64,000 bases of DNA, from the NCBI RefSeq assembly GCF_900114975.1, contig NZ_FOUU01000010.1:1-64000 (forward strand), written 5' to 3'. Both the position numbers and the translations under genes were made by a program. Position 1 is the stretch's first letter. Each line of letters begins with the position of its first letter. This document shows, piece by piece, positions 54,507-64,000 of this stretch. The notes beneath the pieces were generated by a model. The model had not been told where the DNA came from and searched no databases. It saw only the letters and a program-made list of their open reading frames with translations. Source of the stretch: Thermodesulforhabdus norvegica (lineage in GTDB: Bacteria > Desulfobacterota > Syntrophobacteria > Syntrophobacterales > Thermodesulforhabdaceae).

Positions 54507-55760
54507 TCAGACCTTCATAACCAAATCCACCTGTTGTTTATCAGAGGGGCCCACGACAAGGATTGACACCCTATCGGGAAAGACCCGGGCAAACCATTTA
54601 CCCAGGTTTTCAGAGGAAACGCCGTAGATCTTTTTTTCAATCTCGTCGGGAGCGACCTCATGTCCGTAAAGAAACTCGTTACGGGCGATTCTGTTCATCA
54701 GAGCGTCGGTACTGTCGAGGTTGAGATACATGCCGCCCACGGCGCAGTCCTTTGCGCCGGAAATCTCGGTCTCACTTACCCCACCGGCTATCAGTTCTTC
54801 CATTTCGTTCCAGATCACCTTGAAGCACTCTGCCAGCTTTTCGGGAGCCACGGCCGCATAGACCCCAAACACCCCGGTATCCTCACAGCAATGGAGAAAT
54901 GAGTAGATATTATAAGCCAGCCCTCTTTTTTCCCTTACCTCCTGGAAAAGCCGGCTGCTCATGCTGTTACCCAGCACGATATTAAGAATATACACGGCGA
55001 AACGCTCTTCATCATGGAGGGATACACCCGGCATGAGAAGGCATATATGGGTTTGCTCGAGATCTTTTCTGATGTAATCGCGGAAAACGACCGGTTCAGG
55101 AGAAGTCCTCGGAGGACGGCCTCGTCCGTTCGCTCTAAGGCGTCCCAGTCCATCGTTTACCATCTCGACCAGTTCATCATGCCTTACGCTTCCTGCGGCG
55201 GATACCACAACCTGTTCGGGATGAATAATCTGATCTTTGAATTTAAGTATGTCCTCTCGCCTGAAACGCTGTACGGTTTCTCTGTAGCCGCAAATGGGAT
55301 GACCCAACGGGTGGCCTTTCCAGAACTTCTCGCAGGCCACGGTGTGAACGTAGTCTTCCGGTGTATCCTCCACCATGCTGATTTCCTGAAGAATGACGAA
55401 CCGCTCTTTTTCGAGCTCCCTTTCGTCCATCCTGGCATGAAGCAGAATATCGCAGAATATGTCCATCAACCTGGGGAGATTTTTATCCAGAACTTTGCCG
55501 TAAAAACAAAGGTTTTCCTTGGTAGTGAAGGCATTGGACATACCGCCCAGGATATCAAGCTCCACGGCAATATCCCTGGTCGTTCTTCTTTCCGTCCCCT
55601 TAAAAAACATATGCTCCAGAAAGTGAGTAATCCCTTCCATGGAAGGAAGTTCATCTCTGGAACCACTGTCAATCCATATTCCAACAGATACAACGTGGGT
55701 ATTGGGACAGTGCTGAGAAAGAACCCTTATGCCGTTTTCCAACCGTGTCTTCTGAACCAT
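54507..55760 (-). CDS. M16-family zinc peptidase (processing-peptidase-like)
   Basis: This 417-residue M16B peptidase has the inverted zinc motif HFLEH (about 49-53) and the downstream Glu of the M16 active site. RLENGIRVLSQ...VGIWIDSGSRDE and GLAYNIYSFLH are typical. The Met at 55760 is preferred, as a longer start would overlap the terminator after pnp. pnp-pqqL/yhcC-type peptidase adjacency is widely seen in bacteria. It may degrade short peptides in the cytoplasm or envelope; no signal peptide was seen. Confidence 0.9.
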   Translation of the reverse strand: MVQKTRLENGIRVLSQHCPNTHVVSVGIWIDSGSRDELPSMEGITHFLEHMFFKGTERRTTRDIAVELDILGGMSNAFTTKENLCFYGKVLDKNLPRLMDIFCDILLHARMDERELEKERFVILQEISMVEDTPEDYVHTVACEKFWKGHPLGHPICGYRETVQRFRREDILKFKDQIIHPEQVVVSAAGSVRHDELVEMVNDGLGRLRANGRGRPPRTSPEPVVFRDYIRKDLEQTHICLLMPGVSLHDEERFAVYILNIVLGNSMSSRLFQEVREKRGLAYNIYSFLHCCEDTGVFGVYAAVAPEKLAECFKVIWNEMEELIAGGVSETEISGAKDCAVGGMYLNLDSTDALMNRIARNEFLYGHEVAPDEIEKKIYGVSSENLGKWFARVFPDRVSILVVGPSDKQQVDLVMKV

Positions 55761-55788
55761 AAAGCTCTCTTTTTGCGAAATGGAATTA

Positions 55789-55808
55789 AGGCAGCCCTGA
55801 GGCTGCCT
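55789..55808 (-). terminator. Terminator-like hairpin between pnp and the M16 gene
   Basis: An 8-bp stem (55789-55796 with 55801-55808) with a CTGA loop lies 18 bases after the pnp stop. The following minus-strand T-tract is weak, so termination may be partial. Confidence 0.6.
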
Positions 55809-55826
55809 CTTCAAAAAGCGCTCTTC

Positions 55827-57926
55827 CTACTTGCGGGCCGGTTGCGTTTTCTCGAGAACTGCTTTGCGGCTTAGTTTGACTCTACCGTCCTTGTCGATTT
55901 CTATTACCTTGACGAGGACCTCATCCCCTTCCTTCACGACGTCACTGACCTTTTTTACCCGCTTGTTGTCCAGTTGAGAAATGTGAATAAGCCCTTCGAG
56001 ATTTGGTCTTATTTCAGCAAAGGCACCGAAGTCCGTTACCCTGGTGATTCTTGCCAGATAGATCTGCCCCAACTCCGGTTCCATCGTTACTTCCTTGATC
56101 TTCTCGGCTGCCTTTTCACAGGCTTCTTCGGTGGAGCCCATGATAATGACCCTGCCGTTTTCTTCAATGTCTATCTTGGTGTTCGTCTCGGCGATAATCT
56201 GTTTAATTACCTTACCACCAGGGCCGATAACGTCCCTGATTTTTTCAGGCGGAATGCAGATCACCTTAATCCTCGGCGCATAGGGAGAAAGAGCAGGCCT
56301 TGGAGAAGAAAGCACCGACCTCATCTTTTCAAGGATGATAAGCCTTGCGTCCCGTGCCTGCTGAAGAGCCTTTCTCATGATCTCCCGGCTTATCCCCGTA
56401 ATCTTTATGTCCATCTGGAGAGCCGTTACACCCTTTTCGTTACCGGTCACTTTGAAGTCCATGTCTCCCAGATGATCCTCGTCACCGATGATGTCGGTCA
56501 AAACTATGACCTCGTCGCCCTCCTTCACAAGCCCCATAGCGATGCCGGCCACCATGTCTTTAACCGGAACGCCTGCATCCATCAGCGACAGGGTGGCGCC
56601 GCAAACCGTAGCCATGGAGCTTGAGCCGTTGGACTCCAGAACCTCGGACACCACACGAATTGTATAGGGAAAGGTTTCGCAGTCGGGCAAAATGGGCTTT
56701 ACGGCTCTCTCGGCAAGAGCCCCATGTCCTATCTCTCTTCGGCTCGGACCTCTCAGAGGCTTAACCTCACCGACGCAGTAGGGTGGAAAATTATAATGAA
56801 GCATGAAAGACTTGAAGGTCTCGCCCGTAAGAGCCTCGATCTTCTGTTCATCTGCAGAAGAACCCAAGGTTGTCACAGCAAGAACCTGGGTTTCACCCCG
56901 TCTGAACAAAGCAGACCCATGGGTTCTTGGAAGGAATCCAACGGATATGTCGATCGGCCGGATTTCATCAAAGCGGCGTCCGTCAATACGTCGCCTTTCT
57001 GTAAGCATCATCTTTCGGACGACTTCGCGCTCGAGATCACCGAAAACCTCAGCTATCTCCGCTTCCTGTCCCGGGAATTGCTCCGAAAGCTCGGCAACAA
57101 GCTCTTCAAGAATCTCCTTTTTGCGGTTCTTTCTGGCGACCTTATCTGCAATCGTGACAGCTTCCCTGAGCCTGTCCCGGGCTCTTTCACGAACTGCATT
57201 AACAAGGGCCTCATCTATGGGCGGAGCTTCCCACACCTCCTTATCCCTGCCAACAAGACGGCGCAGTTCCTCCTGAGCCTCTATAATCGGACGGATTTCA
57301 CGATGGGCTACCTCCAGAGCTTCCAGAAGATCTTCTTCGGGCACGAAAAGAGCGCCTCCTTCAACCATGACGATGGCGTCTCGGGTCCCAGCAACAACGA
57401 CGTTCATATCGCTCTGTTCCAGCTGAGCAGCACTGGGATTGATGATAAACTCACCCCCAACCCTCCCCACACGCACAGCCGCAACGGGACCCTGAAAGGG
57501 AACAGGCGAAATGTGGAGAGCCGCAGATGCACCGGTTATGGCAAGCACATCGGGTTCGTTCTCCTGATCCACCGAAAGAACCGTGGCAATCACCTGGATT
57601 TCATGGTTATACTTCTTCGGAAAAAGCGGGCGTATAGGACGGTCTATCAGCCGGGATGTCAGAGTCTCTTTCTCGCTGGGGCGCCCAATCTCTCTTCGGA
57701 AAAAGCCTCCCGGGATGCGCCCCGCAGCATAACTCATTTCCTGATAGTCAACCAGCAAAGGAACGAAATCAATCCCCTCGCGCACCCGATCTTCTCTAAC
57801 TGCCGAAACCAGCACCACCGTATCGCCGTAACGAACGATTACAGCTCCACTGGCCTGCCGGGCCAGATGCCCGGCCTCAATTATTAACTCCCTACCTCCA
57901 ACAGTCACACTAACGGACTTTTTCAT
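55827..57926 (-). CDS. pnp: Polyribonucleotide nucleotidyltransferase
   Basis: PNPase degrades RNA 3'-to-5' by phosphorolysis. The 699-residue protein has two RNase PH domains (the second with [14 protein letters not shown] and [11 protein letters not shown], about 310-540), an all-alpha linker, KH domain ([15 protein letters not shown], about 560) and S1 domain ([20 protein letters not shown], about 620-690). It follows rpsO, the standard order in which the S15 and PNPase genes are coregulated. Confidence 0.98.
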   Translation of the reverse strand: MKKSVSVTVGGRELIIEAGHLARQASGAVIVRYGDTVVLVSAVREDRVREGIDFVPLLVDYQEMSYAAGRIPGGFFRREIGRPSEKETLTSRLIDRPIRPLFPKKYNHEIQVIATVLSVDQENEPDVLAITGASAALHISPVPFQGPVAAVRVGRVGGEFIINPSAAQLEQSDMNVVVAGTRDAIVMVEGGALFVPEEDLLEALEVAHREIRPIIEAQEELRRLVGRDKEVWEAPPIDEALVNAVRERARDRLREAVTIADKVARKNRKKEILEELVAELSEQFPGQEAEIAEVFGDLEREVVRKMMLTERRRIDGRRFDEIRPIDISVGFLPRTHGSALFRRGETQVLAVTTLGSSADEQKIEALTGETFKSFMLHYNFPPYCVGEVKPLRGPSRREIGHGALAERAVKPILPDCETFPYTIRVVSEVLESNGSSSMATVCGATLSLMDAGVPVKDMVAGIAMGLVKEGDEVIVLTDIIGDEDHLGDMDFKVTGNEKGVTALQMDIKITGISREIMRKALQQARDARLIILEKMRSVLSSPRPALSPYAPRIKVICIPPEKIRDVIGPGGKVIKQIIAETNTKIDIEENGRVIIMGSTEEACEKAAEKIKEVTMEPELGQIYLARITRVTDFGAFAEIRPNLEGLIHISQLDNKRVKKVSDVVKEGDEVLVKVIEIDKDGRVKLSRKAVLEKTQPARK

Positions 57927-57971
57927 ACTTGTTTTACTCCCCTCGCATGGAGTCTTCTCTGCCGGGGGCTT

Positions 57972-58241
57972 TTAACCCCTCAGGCCCAATCGCTCCACAA
58001 TACTGAGATATCTGTTTATATCTTTTCGCTTAAGGTAATTCAAAAGTCGTCTTCTCTGCCCAACCAGCTTGAGCAACCCTCTACGAGAATGATGGTCCTT
58101 TTTGTGGACCTTAAAGTGTTCGGTAAGATAGTTTATCCTCTCGCTTAACAGAGCAATCTGAACCTCGGGTGAACCCGTATCATTTGGATGTATTTTAAAA
58201 TTCTCGATGATCTCTTTTTTACGTTCTGGAGTCAGAGCCAC
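57972..58241 (-). CDS. rpsO: Ribosomal protein S15
   Basis: S15 binds the central domain of 16S rRNA early in 30S assembly. At 89 residues it has the family length when started at the GTG 58241, which reads (M)[11 protein letters not shown] and has AAAGGAGG about 8 bases upstream; an earlier GTG at 58250 touches the ribosome site. Conserved parts are [35 protein letters not shown]. It lies between truB and pnp as in many bacteria. Confidence 0.97.
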   Translation of the reverse strand: MALTPERKKEIIENFKIHPNDTGSPEVQIALLSERINYLTEHFKVHKKDHHSRRGLLKLVGQRRRLLNYLKRKDINRYLSIVERLGLRG

Positions 58242-58271
58242 TTTTTTCACCCTCCTTTGACGAAGTTTGTT

Positions 58272-59189
58272 CTAAAATAACACCTTTAAAGAATCTCTTT
58301 TTCTACGGCTTCCCGCCGGCCACCACAAAGCCAGAAGCTTATCCCGACCCGGAGTTACTATGCGAACAGGCGTATCTTTTTCAAGCATATTTCGCCATCT
58401 TGATGCCCATAGTGCATCGAGCTGACCGTTGCGGAGTTTCTCAATCAGATGATCTTCTTCCATAACTGCTTCGGGCAAATGTTCGAGTGCGTCAACCATG
58501 GGAATAACGAGGCGATCTACACTTCCGGACCGGACGGCCTCGTGGATCTCCTCCATCGTCCATGAATCTTCAATTCCAAAAGGACCGCTCCTCAATCTGG
58601 CCAACTGCTCAATGTGCCCGCAACAACCCAGCGCTCCGGCTATATCTGCACCCAACTGCCTTACATACATCCCCTTGGAACAATGGACTTCCAGTTCGAC
58701 CCTTGGCCACTCATACCGACGGAGTTCCAGTCGATAAATCCTGACCTTCTTATAAGGCCTTTCAACCTGAAGGCCTTTTCTGGCAAGTTTGTAAAGCCTT
58801 TTACCGTTGATCTTCGCAGCCGAGTAGGCCGGTATCTGTTGCTCCCTTTCGCCCTTGAATTTCTCGAGTGCTTCTACAATGCGTTCATAAGACGGCGGAG
58901 GCCCGTCATAACGGCGGACGACATTTCCCGTGCAATCAAGAGTATCCGTCTCGGCATCCAGCCTTAAGACAAATCTGTAAACCTTGTCACTTTCAAGAAA
59001 CTGGTCGGCAAGTCTGGTAGCACGATTCAACAAGACAACCAGAACGCCTTCCGCAAAGGGATCAAGAGTCCCTCCGTGCCCGACCTTTCGTGCCTTAATC
59101 AGCCGCTTAATCCTTTCCACAACCGAAAAAGAAGTCATATTTACCGGTTTATTTACAACTATTATTCCGTCCAGTTCCCGATTGCCCAT
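58272..59189 (-). CDS. truB: tRNA pseudouridine(55) synthase TruB
   Basis: TruB makes pseudouridine 55 in the T-loop of tRNAs. The 305-residue protein has the catalytic Asp in GHGGTLDPFAEGVLVV (about 42), the ERIVEALEKFKGEREQQIPAYSA block and SKGMYVRQL. The C-terminal extension is short and irregular, differing from E. coli. It stands between nrnA and rpsO. Confidence 0.95.
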   Translation of the reverse strand: MGNRELDGIIVVNKPVNMTSFSVVERIKRLIKARKVGHGGTLDPFAEGVLVVLLNRATRLADQFLESDKVYRFVLRLDAETDTLDCTGNVVRRYDGPPPSYERIVEALEKFKGEREQQIPAYSAAKINGKRLYKLARKGLQVERPYKKVRIYRLELRRYEWPRVELEVHCSKGMYVRQLGADIAGALGCCGHIEQLARLRSGPFGIEDSWTMEEIHEAVRSGSVDRLVIPMVDALEHLPEAVMEEDHLIEKLRNGQLDALWASRWRNMLEKDTPVRIVTPGRDKLLALWWPAGSRRKRDSLKVLF

Positions 59190-59193
59190 CTAC

Positions 59194-60204
59194 TTAAGTC
59201 CCCCCACCCTCCTTATGACCGGGATTGTCGAAACCGAAAAAACCACAGAGCTCTTTTATTACTTTTCTTTCCACATCCTCTATGGCCCCGCGCATTTCGA
59301 AGGCCGCGGCGTTTACGTGGCCGCCTCCCCCAAAACACCGGGAAAAGGCCGCAACATCGTAGGAGTTCTTGGATCTGAGACTAACCCTTACGACCCCGCC
59401 CTCCTCATCTTCCTTGATCAGGACCGCAACTTTAACCGGCTTAACCTGCCGCAACATGTTAACGAAACCTTCGCTGTCATCAGAGTCCGCGCCGACTTCC
59501 CGGATCATCTTTTGGGTCAACCGTGCAACCGCAACGGCTTTGCCACCGTGATAGGAAAGGGTGTTAAGGACACGCCCGAGTAATAAAAGCCTTGCGGGAG
59601 ATGCCGACTCATAAACCTGAGTTGAAACGTAATAGGGATCGGCTCCGGCTGCAGCCAAGTCGGCCGCAATTCTTAAAACTCTTTCGTTCGTATTGGAGTA
59701 CTGAAAGGAGCCGGTATCGGTCGAGATCCCCGTGTACAAGCAGGTGGCAATATCCGGCGTTAGAGAAACTCCACAATCGGAGAAGATATGATAGAGCATC
59801 TCACAGGTGCTGCTGGCCCGACTGTCTATCCAGAAGACATGTCCGAAAGGGTTTTCCTGTAAATGATGATCTATGCTTATTATGAGAGAATCGGGAAACC
59901 TGGCCGGCAGGAACTCATCACCGGCTCTATCTTCTGCCCCACAATCCAGATAAACCACCACATCGTAAGCGGCATTGTCGGGCAGGATGGTAACAACCCT
60001 GTCTGCTCCGGGCAGGAAGGATAAATAGCCCGGGACTCCATCCTTGCATAAGGGCCGAACACTTTTCCCCATACCCTCAAGAGCAAGAGCAAGAGCAAGA
60101 AGCGATCCTATGGCGTCCCCGTCGGGCCTTACGTGTGTAAGCAGGAGATACCTTTCACGGGCAAAGAGTTCTGCCTCAACCCGGGATCGACTACCCATTT
60201 CCAT
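59194..60204 (-). CDS. nrnA: DHH-family bifunctional oligoribonuclease/pAp phosphatase
   Basis: This 336-residue DHH/DHHA1 phosphoesterase has DGDAIGS (about 28), VVYLDCGAEDR, SIDHH (about 112) and the DHHA1 GGGGHVNAAAF motif near the C-terminus. Related NrnA proteins degrade short RNAs and 3'-phosphoadenosine 5'-phosphate. It is encoded between rbfA and truB, overlapping rbfA by 14 bases; this operon position is common in bacteria. Confidence 0.93.
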   Translation of the reverse strand: MEMGSRSRVEAELFARERYLLLTHVRPDGDAIGSLLALALALEGMGKSVRPLCKDGVPGYLSFLPGADRVVTILPDNAAYDVVVYLDCGAEDRAGDEFLPARFPDSLIISIDHHLQENPFGHVFWIDSRASSTCEMLYHIFSDCGVSLTPDIATCLYTGISTDTGSFQYSNTNERVLRIAADLAAAGADPYYVSTQVYESASPARLLLLGRVLNTLSYHGGKAVAVARLTQKMIREVGADSDDSEGFVNMLRQVKPVKVAVLIKEDEEGGVVRVSLRSKNSYDVAAFSRCFGGGGHVNAAAFEMRGAIEDVERKVIKELCGFFGFDNPGHKEGGGT

Positions 60205-60538
60205 GGATTTTCCTCAGAAGCAGGTCGATTTTTTCACCGTAATCAAAGGAATCATCGTAAACAAAGCTGAGATCGGGCAGGTACCTCAGATATACCCTTT
60301 CGGCAAGTTCACGCCTTATGAACGTTCTTGCCTTTGCAAAGGCGGCATCTATATCAGACCGCTCATGTCTACCCAGGGTATCGCAGTAAAATACGGTTGC
60401 CCTTTTAAGGTCGCGGCTCATACGGACTGCCGTTATGGTAATCCCCACCAGTCTCGGATCCCTGACCTTGCGCTGTATGATATAGGCCACCTCTTTCTGT
60501 ATGAGGTCTGCCACTCTTTCAGTACGCTGACCGCCCAT
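60191..60538 (-). CDS. rbfA: 30S ribosome-binding factor RbfA
   Basis: RbfA is a small KH-like factor aiding 16S rRNA maturation and cold adaptation. The 115-residue protein has ERVADLIQKEVAYIIQRKVRDPRLVGITITAVRMSRD and LRYLPDLSFVYDDS. It lies after ylxP in the infB operon and overlaps nrnA. Confidence 0.95.
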   Translation of the reverse strand: MGGQRTERVADLIQKEVAYIIQRKVRDPRLVGITITAVRMSRDLKRATVFYCDTLGRHERSDIDAAFAKARTFIRRELAERVYLRYLPDLSFVYDDSFDYGEKIDLLLRKIHGNG

Positions 60539-60549
60539 TTATAAAACCC

Positions 60550-60840
60550 TCAAGAAAAATGTATAAGCTCGATCTCATGACTTAAAATCTCCGCCACCCC
60601 AAGGGACTCCATAAAATCTATAATCCGGTCCAGAAGGGAATTCATTTCGCGACCTTCGTTACCGACAACGGCAACGGCAACGGTAGCCTTCTGATAAAGA
60701 TCCTGATCTGCCACTTCGGCCACGGAGACGTTAAATCTGTGCTTACTTTTCTCAACAATGCTCTTTACAACCTTGCGTTTGGCCTTCAATGAGGCGACGC
60801 CCGGTATGTAAAAGGTTATCCTCGCCACCCCTACCGTCAT
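60550..60840 (-). CDS. DUF503 (YlxP-like) protein
   Basis: This 96-residue DUF503 protein of unknown function has VARITFYIPGVASLKAKRKVVKSI...KHRFNVSVAEV. It lies between infB and rbfA as in many bacteria, and ribosome-related function is inferred from that position alone. Start and end abut infB (3 bases) and rbfA (11 bases). Confidence 0.9.
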   Translation of the reverse strand: MTVGVARITFYIPGVASLKAKRKVVKSIVEKSKHRFNVSVAEVADQDLYQKATVAVAVVGNEGREMNSLLDRIIDFMESLGVAEILSHEIELIHFS

Positions 60841-60843
60841 GGC

Positions 60844-63756
60844 TTACTGCTCACTTTCCTCAGAATCCTTCCCGACCTCACCCACCACATCAACGGTGGG
60901 TTTGATCTCTTCCATGACAAAGGCTTCAAGAACGTCACCCACCTTCACGTCGTTGAAATTCTCAACGAGAATCCCGCATTCAAAACCGGCCTTTACCTCC
61001 TTCACGTCATCCTTGAAGCGTCTCAGCGAAGCAATCTTACCTTCGTAAACCACCACCTGATCTCTCAAGACCCGGACCTTTGCCCCTCTCTGGATCACCC
61101 CATCAAGGACATAACAGCCCGCTACCGTGCCCACACGGGAAATATGGAAGGTCTGACGCACTTCGGCGCGGCCAAGTATTTTCTCGCGATACTCGGGTTC
61201 CAGCAATCCGGCCATTGCGTCTTTTATGTCGTTGATCACCTGATAGATGACGTTATAGAACCTCACATCGACATGTTCACGCTGGGCAAGATCCTCAACC
61301 TTGCTATCGGGTCGCACATTGAAGCCTATTACTATGGCATTGGATGCCGAAGCCAGCATTATGTCCGTTTCGTTTATGGCACCCGTAGCGCCGTGAATTA
61401 TATTGATCTTAATCTCTGGATGTTTCAGGCGTTTTACGGCATCGGTAAGGGCTTCCAGAGAACCCTGCACGTCGGCCTTAATGATAAGGTTGAGTTCCTT
61501 GAGTTCGCCTTCACGGATCTGCTCATAAAGCTTTTCCAGAGTGATCTTCGTGGTCCTGGAAAGCTCTTTTTCTCGCTGTTTTCTGAGTCTGTGCTCTGCA
61601 ACCATCCGGGCCTGTTTTTCGTCTGCCACAACGGCAAAATCGTCACCGGCCATAGGAACGCCGGAAAGCCCTATCACCTCAACTGGCATCGATGGGCCTG
61701 CTTCGCTTATTCTCTGCCCCCTATCGTTAAACAGACTCCTCACCCTTCCGTAATGGACGCCACAGACATACGCGTCCCCGACCCTGAGCGTTCCTTCCTG
61801 AATAAGAACCGTGGCAACGGGTCCACGTCCCTTCTCCAGCTTTGCCTCAATCACCCTGCCTCTGGCCGGTTTATTGGGATTGGCCTTCAGTTCCATTAAC
61901 TCGGCCTGAAGCAATATCATCTCCAGAAGGTCGTCTATGCCGATCTTTTTCTTGGCCGAGACTTCCACCATTATCGTGTCACCGCCCCATTCCTCGGGTA
62001 TAAGGCCATGTTCGGCAAGCTCACGCTTTACCCGATCCGGGTTTGCTTCAGGCTTATCAATCTTGTTTATTGCTACAATAATGGGAACATTTGCGGCTCT
62101 GGCATGATTTATGGCCTCAACCGTCTGTTGCATGACGCCGTCATCTGCCGCAACAACCAGAACCACGATGTCCGTAACCCGGGCCCCTCGAGCCCTCATT
62201 GCAGTAAAGGCCTCATGACCGGGGGTATCCAGAAACACCACATCTCCGTTATCCAGTTTTACATGGTAGGCTCCTATATGCTGGGTAATGCCCCCGGCTT
62301 CTTCCGCGGTAAAGTTGGTATGCCTTATGGCGTCAAGGAGAGAAGTTTTCCCGTGATCAACGTGTCCCATAACCGTTACCACAGGAGGACGTGGTTTCAG
62401 ATCCTCCGGACGGTCTTCTTCCGTACGAAGTATGTCTTCTTCCTCAAAGCCCGTTTTTTCCACTTCATATTCAAATTCTGCCGCAACAAGTGCTGCCGTA
62501 TCGAAATCAATTGCCTGATTTACCGTTACGGGAAGCCCGAGGAGCAATAACTTTTTAACCACCTCGGCGGCCTTCACGCCCATTTGTTTGGCAAGCTCGC
62601 CGACCGTTATGGCCTCTCCTATCTTTATTTTCCTCTTACCGGCCTTGGGCGGGAGAGTTCCAGGCCGGCTTTCCTTTACCTCCGAAGAAGCGGCCTCCTC
62701 AGGTACTTCTTCGGAAACACGATGTTCCTCGGCCTGTCTTCCCGGCCTGGATACCTTTTCCAGCACATCCTCTTCGTCTCTTTTCCCCTTCCTTTCAGCA
62801 CGGTCTCTGAACTTTTTCCCTGCCTTGAAAGGCTTTTTTACAGGCTCATCTTCGATACGGACTCGAACCTTCTGCTCCAGCTCTTCTTCGATGTCATCCT
62901 CGGGCTCGGGAATGAACTCGGGAAGCTGAACGATTTTAGCGGCCTCATGCTTTCTGGATTTCCTGCGTTTCCGCCTGCGATGCCTTTTCTGTTTCCTTTC
63001 TTCGGCCCTCTCAGAAACCTCTGCACCCTCCTCGGCCCGGGGCGGCTCAACTTCTTTTTCCTGAGGACGAACTTCTTCGACACTCTCGGCCGGCCTTTCT
63101 ACCTCCTTTACTTCAACGACTTCCACCTGCGCCTTCTCTTCGGACGACACCTCTTCCGCAAGCTCAGATACCGGGTGCTCCTCTTCGGCTGATTCGGGTA
63201 CGATGCCACCCGTTTCGGAAATTACGTCGGCTTCGGCAACTACTTTTTCTCCTTCCGGCTCCAGTCGATCACCGACGGCTTCTTCGGTAACCTCCTGGGC
63301 AACTTCCTGAGCCTCTCCAGCTTCTTCCGCTTCCGTCAGCTCAGTATCGGCCACCATCTCAGGCTCCCCGGATTTTTCGACAGGCCGAGCCTCCACCTCT
63401 TCAACCAATTCTTCGGACTCGGACCGAGCTTCCACCGCCTCCGACACTGCCTCTTTCGCGACAACTTCGGCTTTCTCCTGGACCTCCCCTTCGGCCACCG
63501 TTTCTTCTTCTGGCTCTACAGTCGGTGTTTCCTTTCTTCTCCTTCGGATTATCTTCTGAGGTTGCACGCCTTCGTCGAGAACCCTAGTCTTTTTAACCAC
63601 CTTTTTGAAGTGCCTACGGATGTAGGAAACATCCGAATCGCTCACCATGCTCATGTGATTTTTTACGGGAATTCCCATCTCAAGCATCTTGTCCATCAGC
63701 TCTTTTGCACTCATTTTCAATTCTTTGGCGAGTTCATGAACCCTCATGCGTGCCAT
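60844..63756 (-). CDS. infB: Translation initiation factor IF-2
   Basis: IF-2 is the GTPase that places fMet-tRNA on the 30S subunit. The 970-residue protein has an N-terminal IF2_N helix motif ([22 protein letters not shown]), a long Glu/Val/Ala-rich acidic stretch (about 85-250) and a basic segment (about 250-275). A second IF2_N motif ([20 protein letters not shown], about 385-405) precedes the GTPase domain with [11 protein letters not shown] (about 465), DTPGHEAF and NKIDKP, then the beta-barrel and C-terminal domains. GGGAG lies 8 bases before the first ATG. The acidic stretch is longer than in E. coli but is usual for this phylum. Confidence 0.98.
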   Translation of the reverse strand: MARMRVHELAKELKMSAKELMDKMLEMGIPVKNHMSMVSDSDVSYIRRHFKKVVKKTRVLDEGVQPQKIIRRRRKETPTVEPEEETVAEGEVQEKAEVVAKEAVSEAVEARSESEELVEEVEARPVEKSGEPEMVADTELTEAEEAGEAQEVAQEVTEEAVGDRLEPEGEKVVAEADVISETGGIVPESAEEEHPVSELAEEVSSEEKAQVEVVEVKEVERPAESVEEVRPQEKEVEPPRAEEGAEVSERAEERKQKRHRRRKRRKSRKHEAAKIVQLPEFIPEPEDDIEEELEQKVRVRIEDEPVKKPFKAGKKFRDRAERKGKRDEEDVLEKVSRPGRQAEEHRVSEEVPEEAASSEVKESRPGTLPPKAGKRKIKIGEAITVGELAKQMGVKAAEVVKKLLLLGLPVTVNQAIDFDTAALVAAEFEYEVEKTGFEEEDILRTEEDRPEDLKPRPPVVTVMGHVDHGKTSLLDAIRHTNFTAEEAGGITQHIGAYHVKLDNGDVVFLDTPGHEAFTAMRARGARVTDIVVLVVAADDGVMQQTVEAINHARAANVPIIVAINKIDKPEANPDRVKRELAEHGLIPEEWGGDTIMVEVSAKKKIGIDDLLEMILLQAELMELKANPNKPARGRVIEAKLEKGRGPVATVLIQEGTLRVGDAYVCGVHYGRVRSLFNDRGQRISEAGPSMPVEVIGLSGVPMAGDDFAVVADEKQARMVAEHRLRKQREKELSRTTKITLEKLYEQIREGELKELNLIIKADVQGSLEALTDAVKRLKHPEIKINIIHGATGAINETDIMLASASNAIVIGFNVRPDSKVEDLAQREHVDVRFYNVIYQVINDIKDAMAGLLEPEYREKILGRAEVRQTFHISRVGTVAGCYVLDGVIQRGAKVRVLRDQVVVYEGKIASLRRFKDDVKEVKAGFECGILVENFNDVKVGDVLEAFVMEEIKPTVDVVGEVGKDSEESEQ

Positions 63757-63768
63757 ATAAACACTCCC

Positions 63769-64000
63769 TCAGAAGATATCTTGCTCCCTGCAACCGGATT
63801 TCGCGAACCCCTTAAAGCCACGGGCCCGACCTTTAAAGGCATTAATCAGAGTTTTCCCCCATTTCAAATAATCCACACAGCCGGGACAAACGTAAGCCCC
63901 TCTGCCAGGCATTCTGCCCTCTGAATCCACTACGACCATACCGTCTTCATCAACGGCCAGCCTTATCAATTCGTCCTTGTAGCGACGTTCTCGACAAACC
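63769..64000 (-). CDS. ylxR: YlxR (DUF448) RNA-binding-like protein, partial
   Basis: The frame is open to the end of the window and the 5' end lies outside. The visible 77 residues (VCRERRYKDELIRLAVDEDG then VVDSEGRMPGRGAYVCPGC) match the YlxR fold found between nusA and infB. A TTG at 63969 is only an internal possibility; the conserved Cys-Arg block before it shows that the gene continues upstream. The function is an uncertain RNA-binding or nucleoid role. Confidence 0.9.
   Translation of the reverse strand, partial: VCRERRYKDELIRLAVDEDGMVVVDSEGRMPGRGAYVCPGCVDYLKWGKTLINAFKGRARGFKGFAKSGCREQDIF

Noticed and set aside
55761-55814. Longer start for the M16 peptidase
   Set aside because: It would lie in the hairpin after pnp and encode an unconserved N-terminus.

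Overview
The window is dense chromosomal DNA, almost certainly from an anaerobic Desulfobacterota bacterium (former Deltaproteobacteria), possibly a sulfate-reducing or syntrophic relative of Syntrophobacterales. This is inferred from gene content: a tungsten/molybdenum aldehyde:ferredoxin oxidoreductase, an archaeal-type split glutamate synthase with extra ferredoxin domains, LPS/Kdo genes, sigma-54 with a NifA-like activator, and a small gene with an in-frame TGA that looks like a selenoprotein. No rRNA and no CRISPR were seen. One tRNA, tRNA-Leu(TAA), is present.

Layout. 1-3.1 kb: the 3' end of an AOR gene, a terminator, then a patatin-like lipase and a GalT-like protein in an ATGA-overlapping pair. 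3.2-12.5 kb (+): an envelope and regulatory run, pyrG-kdsA-kdsC-lptC-lptA-lptB-rpoN-hpf-ptsN-rapZ-EIIA(Man)-rimI; it couples CTP and Kdo supply to LPS export and carries the classical rpoN cluster. 12.7-22.3 kb (+): a 1426-residue PPDK-like dikinase lacking the PEP-binding barrel, a divergent GAPDH paralogue, canonical gap-pgk-tpiA, secG and a cold-shock gene. 22.4-25.4 kb (-): a molybdopterin enzyme and a TGS GTPase. 25.5-25.7 kb (+): the 55-residue dual-CxxC protein with TGA at codon 16 and an adjacent hairpin.

25.8-36.2 kb (-) is a nitrogen-assimilation block: amt, PII, glnA, a three-gene ferredoxin-rich glutamate synthase operon and a NifA-like sigma-54 activator. glnA and the glutamate synthase operon each have a good sigma-54 -24/-12 promoter, and TGWACA-N3/4-TGTACA palindromes lie upstream of both and of the regulator gene, so one regulon controlled by the linked activator is likely.

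36.4-42.8 kb is a small integrative element of about 6.4 kb inserted in the 3' end of tRNA-Leu. It has a P4-type integrase, an AlpA-like regulator, a large primase-ATPase with an iteron-like 3' end, two uncharacterised proteins, a 21-bp direct repeat at its ends, and TACCGTCA arm-type repeats just inside both ends.

43-64 kb: a radical SAM gene (+) converges on about 20 kb of minus-strand housekeeping genes. In transcription order these are ylxR-infB-ylxP-rbfA-nrnA-truB-rpsO-pnp, an M16 peptidase, an MBL hydrolase, a tandem Usp, larC-cinA-thpR-recA-alaS, a CheD-HDOD fusion and a HAD phosphatase. The least ordinary points are the hidden selenoprotein, the sigma-54/NifA-like nitrogen regulon, the iterons and arm sites of the element, the barrel-less PPDK with its GAPDH neighbour, and the CheD-HDOD fusion.
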